From assembly GCA_038380435.1 (NCBI GenBank), contig JAWZYU010000025.1, positions 44,834,691-44,898,690 of the forward strand: 64,000 bases of DNA. The letters run 5' to 3'. A program made the translations under genes and the position numbers. The notes beneath the pieces are model-generated. The model was not told the DNA's origin. It searched no databases and saw nothing but the letters and a program-made list of their open reading frames with translations. This stretch comes from Ryuthela nishihirai. Its lineage: Eukaryota; Arthropoda; Arachnida; Araneae; Heptathelidae. Shown piece by piece: positions 10,960 through 21,433 of this stretch (positions are counted from its first letter, which is position 1; each line of letters starts with the position of its first letter).

Positions 10960-11574
10960 TACAGTCGCTCAAAAAAGTATCCGAACACTATGGTTGATTA
11001 CAGAATTCAGAAAAAATATCTGGCAGCGATTTTTTTTAGAAATTAGTGATCTGGCAACCTTCGTGTCACGTGACAAGAAAGTTGCCAGATCACTCATTTC
11101 TAAAAAAAAATCGTTGCCAGATATTTTTTCTGAATTCTGTAATCAACCATAGTGTTCGGATATTTTTTAATATATATAATGCGTATGAATATATAATGCA
11201 ATGAATATGGAGCGTGTGCAGTTACCGTTCACAGCAAACTGGAGCGGTTGCGGTTAATGTTCACAGCACATTGGATCGTGTGAGCTCACAAAGACCTAGA
11301 TCGTGTGGGCTCACTCACGGAAATATTGAGCGTGTGCAGTTACCGTTCGCAGCAAACTGGAGCGTGTGCAGTAACTGCACACGCTCCAGTTTGCTGTGAA
11401 CGGTAACCATAGCGTGTACAGTTGCTGTACACACTCCAGATATTTTTCCTGAATTCTGTAATCACGTGACACGAAGGTTGCCAGATCACTAATTTCTGAA
11501 AAAATCATTGCCAGATATTTTTTCTGAATTCAGTAGACAACCATAGCGTTCGGATATTTTTTTGAGCGACTGTA
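10960..11574. mobile_element. Composite palindromic element FB-A, copy 1
   Basis: Begins TACAGTCGCTCAAAAAAGTA and ends with the reverse complement, with TA at both ends as in Tc1/mariner insertions. From left to right it holds a near-complete 210-bp palindrome centred on TCACGTGA, an AT-rich spacer, then a core of repeated motifs (GAGCGTGTGCAGTTAC, ACAGCAAACTGGAGCG). The core is itself arranged as nested palindromes, followed by a right arm like the left one. There is no open frame of a transposase. It lies in the Tpst intron, 127 bp upstream of the last exon. Confidence 0.85.
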
Positions 11575-11726
11575 CCATCTGATGAAGAGGAAAGGACAAG
11601 AACACCTTTCCAACATATTATTTTTAAGAAATTGTTTCGGCCGAAAAGTTTAATATATTTGCTTTGCTTTCTGTTCTAGTGATTCTTTAAAAATATTATT
11701 TCAAAAAAAAAATATATATATATACA

Positions 11727-11947
11727 CAGGCCTCGATCTAGAAAATAATAATAAAAAATAGGGGGGGGGGAGAATTGATTTTAATTGTTCAATTGCAGTA
11801 TAATATTTTATTCTCCGTTTGAGTCTCTAAAATGTCTTGAAAAATGTGCAAGATATGCACAAGTTAAACAATTTTTTGCTTCCATCACCATACTGGCATT
11901 TTTGAAGGGTCAAGCCCCCTTGCACCCTTATGCATCCGACCCTGTGT
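11727..11947. mobile_element. Possible short hAT-like MITE
   Basis: The left end ACAGGCCTCGATCTAG and the reverse complement of the right end (ACAGGGTCGGATGCAT) are similar, and both resemble the ends of the element at 60051-60693. A poly-G run (11761-11770) lies inside. The repeat is imperfect, so the call is tentative. Confidence 0.4.
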
Positions 11948-12351
11948 ACAGAGAGAGAGAAAGAGAGAGAGAGGTGGGTGGGGGAATGGTCCCACTGCTC
12001 GCCTTCCCCCATTCCCGTGATCCACTCCTCTTCAAGCTCTTTCCAATATCAAGTTGTACAAGATGGCAAAACGAACACTACATGCTCATAAAATGGGTTA
12101 TTAAATAAAGTGAATTATAATACTATCAATTCCAGTAATGTTTTTTATTCTTTTCATTTATATACAAATGTTTTAATCTATTTCAGTCTAGCTTTCTTTA
12201 CCCGGTGTGTTCATTCAGCAAAATGTTTCCATAATAGCCGATAGTATGTTGCATAGTGTTGCGATTTGTATTAAAAAATGGAGCTATTTGTTTGAATCCG
12301 TGGTAACATGCAATTGGTTACATTTCTGTTAATATTTTTTCCTGTTGCTAA
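11948..12351. other. Intron, microsatellite and unique sequence
   Basis: A GA-rich microsatellite occurs at 11949-11973 next to a G-rich stretch. The rest shows nothing recognisable. Confidence 0.5.
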
Positions 12352-12625
12352 AATCAAAACTTCTGACGTCATTTATCAAACCAACGTCACCACTTTATAC
12401 TTCCATTATTCTTTGATTAGGAAAGTTAATTCAAATCTTAGTTTTAATGGCAGGATGCATAATATGGTTAATCGACACTGCCCTGCCAAAGTGTTCACGT
12501 TATGTCAATGGGAATCTAACTTATAAGCTCTGAAATTTCTAATATATACATTAAACGTCAGAAAAGAAATAAATATAAATTAAAGATTATGATCAAATCT
12601 ATTTAATTCTCGATTTTTCAACAAT
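12352..12625. repeat. Dispersed repeat, copy 2
   Basis: Near-identical to 8123-8398 over about 275 bp. It stops at the point where copy 1 continues into its fold-back partner, and is followed directly by an A/T tail and a SINE-2 copy. Confidence 0.85.
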
Positions 12626-12650
12626 AAATAATAATAAAAAAAAATAATAA

Positions 12651-12796
12651 ATACCCCCTCAAGCAGCTGCTTGCCACAGAGGTCTGACAGGAGCCTGTCA
12701 GTTTATATGCCACAGTAGAAGTTCTTAGAGAATGGCAGGACCTCAGCAGAAAAACGACACAAACAGCCATGCCTTACCCGGGGTACGAACCCAGGT
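12651..12796 (-). mobile_element. SINE-2 copy, head truncated
   Basis: It matches the family from the 3' tail (CTCAAGCAGCTGCTTGCC on plus) through the hairpin CTGACAGGAGCCTGTCAG and the B-box region, then stops at about 12796. Confidence 0.8.
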
Positions 12797-12929
12797 ATGC
12801 ACATTTTTATATTTAAATGAAAATAATAAACGATGTTTTCTTTCGAAGTAGAAAAAAAAACTGTAGGTATAAATTTCATATAAAGTATGCTAAGATCATA
12901 TTTTTACACCTTCATATTTACAGATGGGT

Positions 12930-13960
12930 TTCGCTTGACGGGTTGCAGAGGAATATGATAGATTATATTTTAATGAACAATATGGACTAGTTCTGTTAGG
13001 AATACCATATCATATAGGAAAGCTGAAATTAGGTCTGACCTTTACTTTGCTAAAAGTGTCTTACAGCTGAAGCTTTGAAAGATCCAGATATAGCCAAAGC
13101 ATTCCATGATAGCCTATGCAATCATTATGACAGTCATGGTTTGCTTACTATTGAAGTTGAGGAAGAATGGGACCATTTTAAAGAGGCTTTTCTTGAAACT
13201 AATAGTAATATTTTGGGTAAAAAGGAGCAGAGGAGCCAAATGATTTGAGCGATAAGGCACTGAAGCTCATTTTTGAAAGAAAGAACTGCAGGAATATCCT
13301 TAACCATCACCTACCAGTCCTAACAGAAAGCGTTACAAAGAGCTTAAGAATCGTGTAAAGGGTCACTTAACAGCCGATAAGAATCTTTGAGTTGATAGCC
13401 TGGCTGACAAAGCAGAGGAAATAGCTAGACATCGTAATAGCAGAGAATTGTATCAGAGAGATAATACTTTTTGTGGGAGGAAACGGACAGGTAACTTAGC
13501 CAAAGCTAGTGGCAGTTAACTTAGTCAAAGCTAGTGGCAGTTAACTTAGTCAAAGCTAGTGGCAGTTAACTTAGTCAAAGCTAGTGGCAGTTAACTTAGT
13601 CAAAGCTAGTGACAGGGATTGAAGGATAAACATATTAAGGTCACTGAAGGTGAAGATTTTGTCATGGTTAGGTGGGCTGAGCATTTCAATGATGTTCTGA
13701 ACAATGCGGTTCGTTCTGCTCTCATTGTTTGTAATGAAGATAGCTGCTTTACGTGCTTTAATGTTGGCATATATCACATTCTGAAGTTATTTTGGCTATC
13801 TCTAAATTGAAACTGAATATCCAGGGATAAATGAACTTACTACTGAAATGCTTAGAGCTGGTAACGTCTGTGTAACTGGCTGACTGAAATTTTAATATTT
13901 TTTATGATAAAAATGTAGTCTTAATCATTTCACCAACGCTATTGTTACTCTGATATTCAT
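12930..13960 (+). mobile_element. RTE-like LINE copy 5, decayed, first part
   Basis: It corresponds to the middle of the LINE at 24744-28374, running from the end of the endonuclease (GGGTTGCAGAGGAATATGAT) through the linker (GCTTTGAAAGATCCAGATAT) to the start of the reverse transcriptase. There are many frameshifts and stops. A 25-bp minisatellite interrupts it at 13491-13617. A further piece of the same element region appears at 15590-15735, suggesting later insertion between them. Confidence 0.75.
13491..13617. repeat. 25-bp minisatellite within a LINE
   Basis: Five units of AACTTAGTCAAAGCTAGTGGCAGTT replace a few bases of the LINE sequence between GGACAG and GGATTGAAGG. GACAG occurs on both sides, as if an insertion had duplicated it. 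Inverted copies of the same unit are at 13992-14070. Confidence 0.9.
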
Positions 13961-13991
13961 CATCATGCAACTGACATAGAAGATACCATTG

Positions 13992-14070
13992 TTCCACTAG
14001 CTTTGACTAAGTTACTGCCACTAGCTTTGGCTAAGTTAAGCCACTGCCACTGGCTTTGCAGCAGTTAAGC
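13992..14070. repeat. Inverted cluster of the 25-bp minisatellite
   Basis: Three diverged units in reverse orientation (ACTAGCTTTGACTAAGTT and relatives) lie about 380 bp from the direct cluster, so the two clusters could pair. Confidence 0.8.
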
Positions 14071-14275
14071 TAATTAGAGGCAGAGAACGAGGAGGGTTAG
14101 AATTCACCTCCCGCCCTTTTTGCCCAGAATCACGGGCTGCATTAAACACGACTACAAAAATAGGGGGAGGAAAAATGTGGTCGATGTTCATGCATCAAGG
14201 GAAAGTTTCTGAAGGTAGGTGCTTTTAATGGCAAAGAAAAAATATAAATAATTTTAAAAACTTTAATCTTCCCAT

Positions 14276-14487
14276 AGGTGCCCTAAAAAGTAAAAACCAA
14301 ACCAAGAGCACATCGATGGTGCAAACAGTCACTGAATTCGTTTTCACTTCAAAGGAAGATAAGGCGCCAATTTACCTACTCGACAAGATTGACAGCGCCT
14401 TATCTTCCTTTGAAGTGAATACAAACTCGGTGACTGATTTCATCATCGACATGATTTAGGTTTATTTTCTACTTTTTAAGGCGTATA
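14276..14487. repeat. Fold-back element of about 210 bp
   Basis: An exact 25-bp stem (TTCACTTCAAAGGAAG... at 14343-14367 with its complement at 14395-14419) is extended outward by imperfect pairing. Left CTAAAAAGTA near 14283 pairs with right TACTTTTTAAG near 14470. It looks like a small palindromic MITE. Confidence 0.75.
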
Positions 14488-14872
14488 TAGAAAGATGGGT
14501 TACTTATTAAATTTATTTATATTTTCTTTATTTGAAATATTGGTACTAGTGTTATTAGAAAACAAGGTACAGAGTTTGAAAAATATTGCAATTTAAAATT
14601 TCGAACAACCCTTTCTGTAAGAAGCTGACTGTAGCTTAATAGAATAGTGAAAACTGCGAAGAAATAAATGGCGGCAAGTATGACTCGAAAACAAGGTTTG
14701 CACTTTACACTCAAAAAGAAAGATCTAAACCACGATGATCCTTTTCAGCTGCCATTCTTTGCCTCCTCCCCCCACTTCTGAACCTTCCAGGGGTTCTCCA
14801 ATGACAAAAGCACAAAGCCTTTAAGGCTAATGCCCTATCGGGAGCCCTCTCCTAGCGGCCTCTCCCGCCTTT
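14488..14872. other. Intron sequence, nothing firm
   Basis: Part of 14560-14660 loosely resembles arms of the fold-back family at 8270-8790. No gene was seen. Confidence 0.35.
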
Positions 14873-15028
14873 CGAACAAAATTCCGCCGAACAAGTTTCC
14901 GTTTCGAACAAATTTGCGCCGAACAAGTTTCCGTTCCGAACAAATTTGCGTCGAACAAGTTTCCGTTTCGAACAAATTTGCGTCGAACAAGTTTTCGTTT
15001 CGAACAAATTTGCGTCAAACAAGTTTCC
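14873..15028. repeat. 16/32-bp tandem repeat
   Basis: About five 32-bp units alternate two related 16-mers, CGAACAAATTTGCGTC and GAACAAGTTTCCGTTT. The repeat is open on both strands, which produces spurious open frames. Confidence 0.9.
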
Positions 15029-15589
15029 AAATACCATACAGAATACCTTTTCATTGAGTAGTAAAAGGTGTACAGCCAAATTAAAAGCAGGAGAGAAGCT
15101 TAGATTACCGAAGCATTGTCTGTTAGCCCTCTGGTGTCTTTTCCAGGTAGTGGACCCCTTAGTAAAAAGGAGGATCAGACAGTATGTCCCAGCGCTTAAT
15201 AAGAGACGGTCAAGTAGTTCCCGTTTGTTACTTTTCAGTATGCCGATGCGACCACCTGCTTGCAAGCTCCAGCAGATTGGAACCAACCCTTCTAGAATTA
15301 AGGATCAGTACAATAAAGAATTATTTAGTTGGCACACAATATTAAGCTTTGGCACCCAAGTTGACATTGGGTGCCAAAGTTAACTTGCTCGATATTCATT
15401 GTGGGCTGGGAAAGGAGATTTTCAACAACTATATCCGCAGTTACTTTTCTTCTATACGGCAGCCATAAATTCTCAGTTTGCTTCCTGGCAGCATTAAATT
15501 CTCGGTTTGGTGTATAGTGACATAGAACGTAATCGCACTTTTAGGATCATGATCCTAAAGGCCTAGGTTGACGTCAGCCAACCTCTGGG
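15029..15589. other. Intron sequence with a perfect hairpin
   Basis: An exact 13-bp inverted repeat (CTTTGGCACCCAA at 15347-15359, complement at 15367-15379, 7-base loop) is present. An open frame on plus at 14946-15383 overlaps the minisatellite and has no recognisable product. Confidence 0.5.
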
Positions 15590-15735
15590 GCGTGCAACGC
15601 TATTATTATCCCTATTTTTTAAAAAAAGATCATCGTAATTCTTGTGATAATTATAGGGGAATCAATTTACTTTCTGTTCCAGGTAAAGTTCTTTGCTGCT
15701 GATTGTACTTAATTAAGAATTTGGTTGATGGTGCA
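15590..15735 (+). mobile_element. RTE-like LINE fragment, probably rest of copy 5
   Basis: It matches the reverse-transcriptase start (ATTATTATCCCTATTTTT, TCTTGTGATAATTATAGGGG, GTTCCAGGTAAAGTTC). It resumes close to where the piece at 12930-13960 stops, and CAACGCTATT occurs at both junctions. Confidence 0.7.
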
Positions 15736-16520
15736 AAATTCAGGTGAGATGTAAAAATTGGAATTTGTTTCTGTAAAATTAATGGCGAGTTTGAGATATC
15801 GAGGAAACTTAGTGAAATCTACGGAAGTTGGGAAAATTCGAATTCACCTGGTAAAATACAGGCGAATCGAGAAAATTGGGATTGGTTTCTTTTTAAATTA
15901 AGGAGAGTTGGCAAAATCGAGGAATTTGAAAAATTTGAAGTGACTTGGCAAATTCAGGGGATTTTTCTCCTCTTCCTCACCTAGGACAGGCTAGCCGCAC
16001 GGCGCAGCCAACTAACCGACAATGGTTCTGGGGTCCACAGAATAAGGCATCAATTTTTAGAAAGTAAATGTTGGAGGTCTGTGGAAGTAGTAGTCCTCTT
16101 TCACTTGTTGCTTAACTGGAAATTAAAGAGAGTTGGAAAAATCGAGGCAATTTGGCCAAATCTAGTCTAGTTGGCAAAGTTCGAAGCCACTTGGTAAAAT
16201 ACAGGCGATTTCTGAAAATTGGGATTGGTTTTGTGAAATAAGGAGAATTTGGAACAATCGAGAAAACTTGGCAAAATCTTGTGGAGCTGGCAAAATTCGA
16301 CGGGACTAGGCAAAATTCAGGTGAGATGTAAAAATAGTTTTTTTTTGTGTAAAATTGGCGAGGTGCAAAATCGAGGCACTTGGCTAAATCGATGGAAGCT
16401 GGCGCCTCCCCTCCTCCCCCCACTGAACGAAATGCTGGGTACGTCTGTGAGAGATGCATAATTAAATTTATGTAAAGTACGTATTTTTTCAGTTGGCAAA
16501 ATTTGATATCCGAGTTTGAA
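15727..16520. repeat. 115-119-bp satellite-like tandem repeat
   Basis: Diverged units start at about 15777, 15895, 16120, 16235 and 16350, each with a form of AAATTAAGGAGAGTTGGCAAAATCGAGG followed by TTGGCAAAATTCAGG. About 140 bp of other sequence (15970-16115) splits the array. Open frames here are by-products of the repeat. Confidence 0.7.
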
Positions 16521-16581
16521 AATGAGCATGAAATGAATGCCTACTAAATTTGAATCAAAACTAAATTTGCACCGAGTTTGT

Positions 16582-16815
16582 CTCAGCTGACTCCCTACCT
16601 CCCCTCTACCATCGGCAAGAAAATGAAGCCGTGGTCCCGTACAAAGCAGGAAAATATTCTGTGCACGTTAAAGAATACTTTTCGGATGGCTTTGACGGGA
16701 GTCATTCGTCTGTCTCCTAACATTCGTCCACTGGGTGCCCCTTTTCTGCCTAACTGTCAACGTTTGCGGTCTTTGTGACACAAAAGTGCCGCTCAGAGGT
16801 AAGAAAACCTAACTT
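16582..16815 (+). mobile_element. SINE-1, old 3' part
   Basis: It matches the SINE-1 body from AAGCCGTGGTCCCG through CTGTGCACGTTAAAGAA to AAAGTGCCGCTCAGAGGTAA, with many substitutions. The head is missing. Confidence 0.75.
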
Positions 16816-16846
16816 TAAATTTCGTGGTAATCCCACACATTCTGGT

Positions 16847-17466
16847 ACAGTCGCTCAAAAAAGTATCCGAACACTATGGTTGATTACAGAATTCAGAAAA
16901 AATATCTGGCAACGATTTTTTTAGAAAATAGTGATCTGACAACCTTCGTGTCACGTGATTACAGAATTCAGGAAAAATATCTGGATCGTGTACAGCAACT
17001 GTACACGCTCCAGTTACCGTTCACAGCAAACTGGAGCCCAAGCTTCACACGCTCCAGTTTGCTGTGAACGGTAACTGCACACGCTCAATATTTCCGTGAG
17101 TGAGCCCACACGATCTAGGTCTTTGTGAGCTCACACGATCCAATGTGCTGTGAACATTAACCGCTCCAGTTTGCTTGAACTCCACTTTGCTGTAAACGGT
17201 AACTGCACACGCTCCATATTCATTGCATTATATATTCATATGCATTATATATATTAAAAAATATCCAAACACTATGGTTGATTACAGAATTCAGAAAAAA
17301 CATCTGGCAGCGATTTTTTTTTTTAGAAATTAGTGATCTGGCAACCTTCGTGTCACGTGACACGAAGGTTGCCAGATCACTAATTTCTAAAAAAAATCGC
17401 TGCCAGATACTTTTCCTGAATTCTGTAATCAACCATAGTGTTCGGATACTTTTTTGAGCGACTGTA
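16847..17466. mobile_element. FB-A, copy 2
   Basis: Full-length member of the composite palindrome family with the TACAGTCGCTC...GAGCGACTGTA ends, in inverted orientation relative to copy 1. A small rearrangement affects the core near 17030-17180. Confidence 0.85.
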
Positions 17467-18294
17467 CATAAAAAATGTCGGTGTCCCATCTGGGCTTTCA
17501 CGATGCCTCTCCGTTGTATCACTGTATTAGGGGAGAGTCACGTGTTACATCGATGACCCGCGGAACTCGGTCTAGCACAGCGGGATGCCGTGACCTGACG
17601 TCTTGCATTTAGGAGGAAAGAGGAATGGAGCCTATAGCAGGAGAAAGGAATTTCTCTCTTCACCTTCGAAGGGGTGAGGATTGGAATGCTGTGCTCTGAG
17701 CCAGCATATTTGGAGGACATTTTAACAACTCGCGTCAACACTCAGGCAGTGAGTGTGTGGCTGGATGTTCTCGTAGGCAGTCGGTCAATTGAAATAGTTC
17801 GATTTGTTTATGTAATGTAACATTAAACGATATCTAACCTTAGAGATGCCGAGAGGCAGGTTTCCTTAGTGAGCATTTAATATACGGCTTGAAGAAGAAG
17901 ATCCAGCAAAGACATTTTGCTCACCGATTCTCTTAAACGAAGAAGAGAAGTCGTGACAGTCAGGCAATGAATATTCTACATTTTTGCTAGTTTATGATCT
18001 AGGTAAAAACCTATCAAACTGAATCTAAATAAGTTCAGAAATATTTTATATTCTTCAGCGAATAAAAAAATGAGTTTAAAGCTATCAACATTTGCTAAAA
18101 GAGAATCATCAGATCCTGATGGAGCCTTATCATAATTAAAGAGTTCAGACAACAAAAAATCAAGATGTTGCCTCCAGCTTTGATTCATTATGCATGCATC
18201 GTGTATGAGACGAATCTATTGCTGACACCAAACTACATGGTTGTAAAAAAGTGTGTGTATTTTGCATTGGCAACGGCTTTGCAGTTACACCTAC
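17467..18294. other. Tpst intron, no feature
   Basis: A GC-richer patch (17520-17780) has no recognisable product. The rest is AT-rich. Confidence 0.4.
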
Positions 18295-18548
18295 ATGGAC
18301 AGCGACACACCTCCGGGCTTGCCAACGAGCTGATCGTGATGCAGCACAGAGTCGTTCCAAGGCACTCCAAGGAAAGCGAGGATGCGGCGTAGAGACGCTT
18401 CAGGATGCAGCACGAGGCGCTCGTAATGGACAGGCAAGCAGACGGACGGCCTCAGCTGCTGGCACTGGCTGTACATCGAGTGCACGGCAGCGTTCCATTT
18501 GCGTAGGCACTGACGGTAATCGCTGAGGTCGAGCCCTGTGATGGTCAC
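18295..18548 (-). CDS. Tpst: Tpst internal exon (substrate/PAPS-site region)
   Basis: The translation runs [19 protein letters not shown]... through [11 protein letters not shown] and [23 protein letters not shown], matching the central-to-late catalytic domain of TPSTs. The GGVSLS serine corresponds to the PAPS-contacting serine described in human TPST2. The acceptor (TTTCAG before 18548) and donor (AT followed by GTAGGT, ending at 18295) are both good. Length is 254 bp: it starts at a codon boundary and ends with two bases of an ATG completed in the next exon. Confidence 0.93.
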
Positions 18549-19118
18549 CTGAAATATCAGAACCCAAAATCATCATTTTCACATAATAATCAGCGAAACG
18601 TTACTTTTAATATAGCTAACAAGAGTAAGAAGAAGGATGGGTTTATAAAACGCCATTGGAAAATTGAATCTTACATATGACAATTCCCAGATCTCCAAGC
18701 AAACAGCACCCCGCTCCTGATCGAACCTTCTGTTGCGCCTCATTTGCATCGATAACATGTAGAGTGAAGGTCAATTTCTCACTTTCAAGCCCACTTCCTC
18801 TCTCCCCTACTCCCAAGAAGAATTTTCTGGCTACGTTACTACAGGGGAATAAAGTTCCTTATCTGTATGAAGCGTTTCGTTTGCTTTTACCTCAGCCAAT
18901 TCATCGAGTCAAGTTGCATTTGTCCTGTTGTGAGAAATACCATGCTTTTAAAGTTGCCATTTGTAAGTCGGTATCTGTGTTTGTCCTTGAATAGTTTCAT
19001 TAGCGAAAAGTTTTCTTCAGTAAAGATAAAGGCTTCCTTTCATTCTAGGTAAGTTGTGCTATGCTAGATGAAGGAGAGACAAATTAAGAACTACTCTTAG
19101 CTAACACTCTCTTTCTCG
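18549..19118. other. Tpst intron, no feature
   Basis: The open frame on plus at 18677-18994 has no recognised domain and no homologue I can name. Confidence 0.4.
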
Positions 19119-19727
19119 TACAGTCGCTCAAAAAAGTATCCGAACACTACGGATGATTACAAAATTCAGAAAAAATATCTGCAACGATTTTTTTAGAAAT
19201 TAGTGATTTGGCAACCTTCGTGTCACGTGATTACATAATTCAGGAAAAATATCTGGAGCGTGTACAGCAACTGTACACGCTCCAGTTACCGTTCAGAGCA
19301 AACTGGAGCGTGTGTAGTTACTGCACACGCTTCAGTTTGCTGTGAACGGTAACTGCACACGCTCAATATTTCCATGAGTGAGCCCACACGATCTAGGTCT
19401 TTGTGAGCTCACACGATCCAATGTGCTGTGAACATTAACCGCAACCGCTCCAGTTTGCTATGAACGGTAACTGCACACGCTCCATATTCATTGCATTATA
19501 TATTCATACGCATTATATATATTAAAAAATATCCGAACACTATGGTTGATTACAGAATTCAGAAAAATATCTGGCAACGATTTTTTAGAAATTAGTGATC
19601 CGGCAACCTTCGTGTCACGTGACACGAAGGTTGCCAGATCCCTAATTTCTAAAAAAATCGTTGCCAGATATTTTTTCTGAATTTTGTAATCAACCGCGGT
19701 GTTCGGATACTTTTTTGAGCGACTGTA
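19119..19727. mobile_element. FB-A, copy 3
   Basis: Full-length composite palindrome in the same orientation as copy 2, with intact 30-bp-scale ends and core palindromes. Confidence 0.85.
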
Positions 19728-20183
19728 CACTTCCGTTACAAAAGATAATTTCCTTGCTATGCGAATCAAAAGTCGAATTATAAATTAAACATCTTGAGAA
19801 AAAAACTCTTCTTGGCAATGAGAATGAAGGAAATGTAAAGCTCTGAATCGTATCTACCAAAATCTTGAATTTCACCAACATTCTTTCTGTGTTTAAAGAG
19901 TTACGGAAAATCGGATATTTAAGAGTAAAAATTGTCAAGTGACAAGAATTTAACTCAAAGATAAAACACAAATAATAATTGTTACGTTAACTCGTACTTT
20001 TTTGTTAAAGAGAAGGGAAAATGCTGTTAAGTATTCTATCTGCCTTTAGTCACTCTTTAAATACAGAACGCTATTTTGAGTTTCTAATTTCAAATTCTTT
20101 TGGCATAACATTAGAATTCTCAACTTTCTTTGTTTAGGTATATTATATACAAAGACTTGTCATTTATATTGTATTTTTACTAA
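19728..20183. other. Tpst intron
   Basis: 19850-19950 weakly resembles one arm of the fold-back family at 8270-8790 (GTTTAAAGAGTTACGGAAAA). Nothing else was seen. Confidence 0.35.
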
Positions 20184-20472
20184 GTTGGGTTGTTTTACCT
20201 CTGAGCGGCACTTTTTTGCACACCATGGGCTAAATGGGCAGGTCACATGGACCCCGAAGGCTCAGAGAAGGTTGGGGGAGGGAACCCACTGGAACAGCTG
20301 TTGGGAGACAGATGGCAGCCACCCGTCAAGGCCATCCAGCGTGTTCTTTAACGTGCACAGGGTATGGCTCTCCCGCAAACGGGGCCACGGCTTAACGTCC
20401 CATCCGACGGACGGCGGCCTTTCCAAGCCCATCGGTGTCCCCTACTGACCGTGGGCAGGGCGGGGAATTTTT
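20184..20472 (-). mobile_element. SINE-1 copy lacking the tRNA-like head
   Basis: Young sequence identical in type to full copies, but it stops at GGGCGGGGAATTTTT, before the B and A boxes. This is the 5' truncation expected of incomplete reverse transcription. TTTTTACTAAG before and TTTTTCTAAG after may be a target-site duplication. Confidence 0.85.
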
Positions 20473-20988
20473 CTAAGCATTGTGCTATCTTGGTTTACAG
20501 GGCTGTACGACATGTTGCCAAATTATCTAAAACTTATATATAATATTAAAGAATATTTTTTGTTTTAAGAAATTGGATTATTTATGATTTCAAAGTGCAA
20601 GGTTTGTAAAATGCCTCCACGCTTATCTTAGAGGATATATTAATATTTAAAACTGAGAACGACTTTACTTATGAGGTAAAATTTCGTTTGCTAAATGCAG
20701 TCACTTTAACTATTGAAATGTTAGTGTTATTATCTCACAGACGAGCATTAACTCGAGTGGACTATCGGATTTTGTTAAATAGATAACATGAAATGAAAGT
20801 AACGTTGTTGCTACTTCTTGAAATTTTTGATTTTCTTATCTATATATTATTAAATTATCCATATATATTTGAACTAATCAGCCTTCTCAAGTGAATATAA
20901 AATATCAGAAAGATTCATGGATTGTAAAATATATATTTAATTCAATAAATTCAATAATAAATTCCTTTAAGACCGAAGTCAGATGATT
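20473..20988. other. AT-rich intron, nothing recognised
   Basis: No coding or repeat signal. Confidence 0.4.
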
Positions 20989-21000
20989 ATCATCTGCCAC

Positions 21001-21410
21001 GGGGCGGGGGGGGGGGGGGGGTGGCTCAGTCGGTAGCGCGCCAGGCTCGTAAATCTGTAGTTCCCAGGTTCGAGTCCCAGCTGGGTCAGCGTTGAGATTT
21101 ATCTCGGCAAAATTCTCCGCCCTGCCCACGGTCAGGAGGGGACACCGATGGGCTTGGAAAGGCCGCCGTCCGTCGGATGGGACGTTAAGCCGTGGCCCCG
21201 TGTGCGGGAGAGCCATACTCTGTGCACGTTAAAGAACACGCTGGATGGCCTTGACGGGAGGCTACCAGCTGTCTCCCAACAGCTGTTCCAGTGGGTCCCC
21301 TGCCCCAAACCTACTCTTAGATTTCAGGGTCCTTGTGACCTGGCCATTTAGCCCATGGTGTGCAAAAAAGTGCCGCTCAGAGGTAAAACAACCTAAAACA
21401 ACCAACCAAC
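21001..21410 (+). mobile_element. SINE-1 copy with long poly-G start
   Basis: Full copy flanked by ATCATCTGCCAC (20989-21000 and 21411-21422). The 5' end carries a run of about 17 G before the A box, longer than in sister copies. Confidence 0.92.
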
Positions 21411-21433
21411 ATCATCTGCCACAATTAAAGCTC

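Noticed and set aside
14827..15057. Repetitive open frames on both strands with FVRNGNLF / SEQICVEQ repeats
   Set aside because: Products of the 16/32-bp tandem repeat, not a gene.
16112..16461. Overlapping open frames on both strands
   Set aside because: They fall within the 115-119-bp tandem repeat and an old SINE-1 and have no recognisable domain.
20185..20448. Recurrent small 'proteins' such as [15 protein letters not shown] repeated many times in the window
   Set aside because: They are translations of SINE-1 on its antisense strand. The same text occurs at every copy and is flanked by target duplications.
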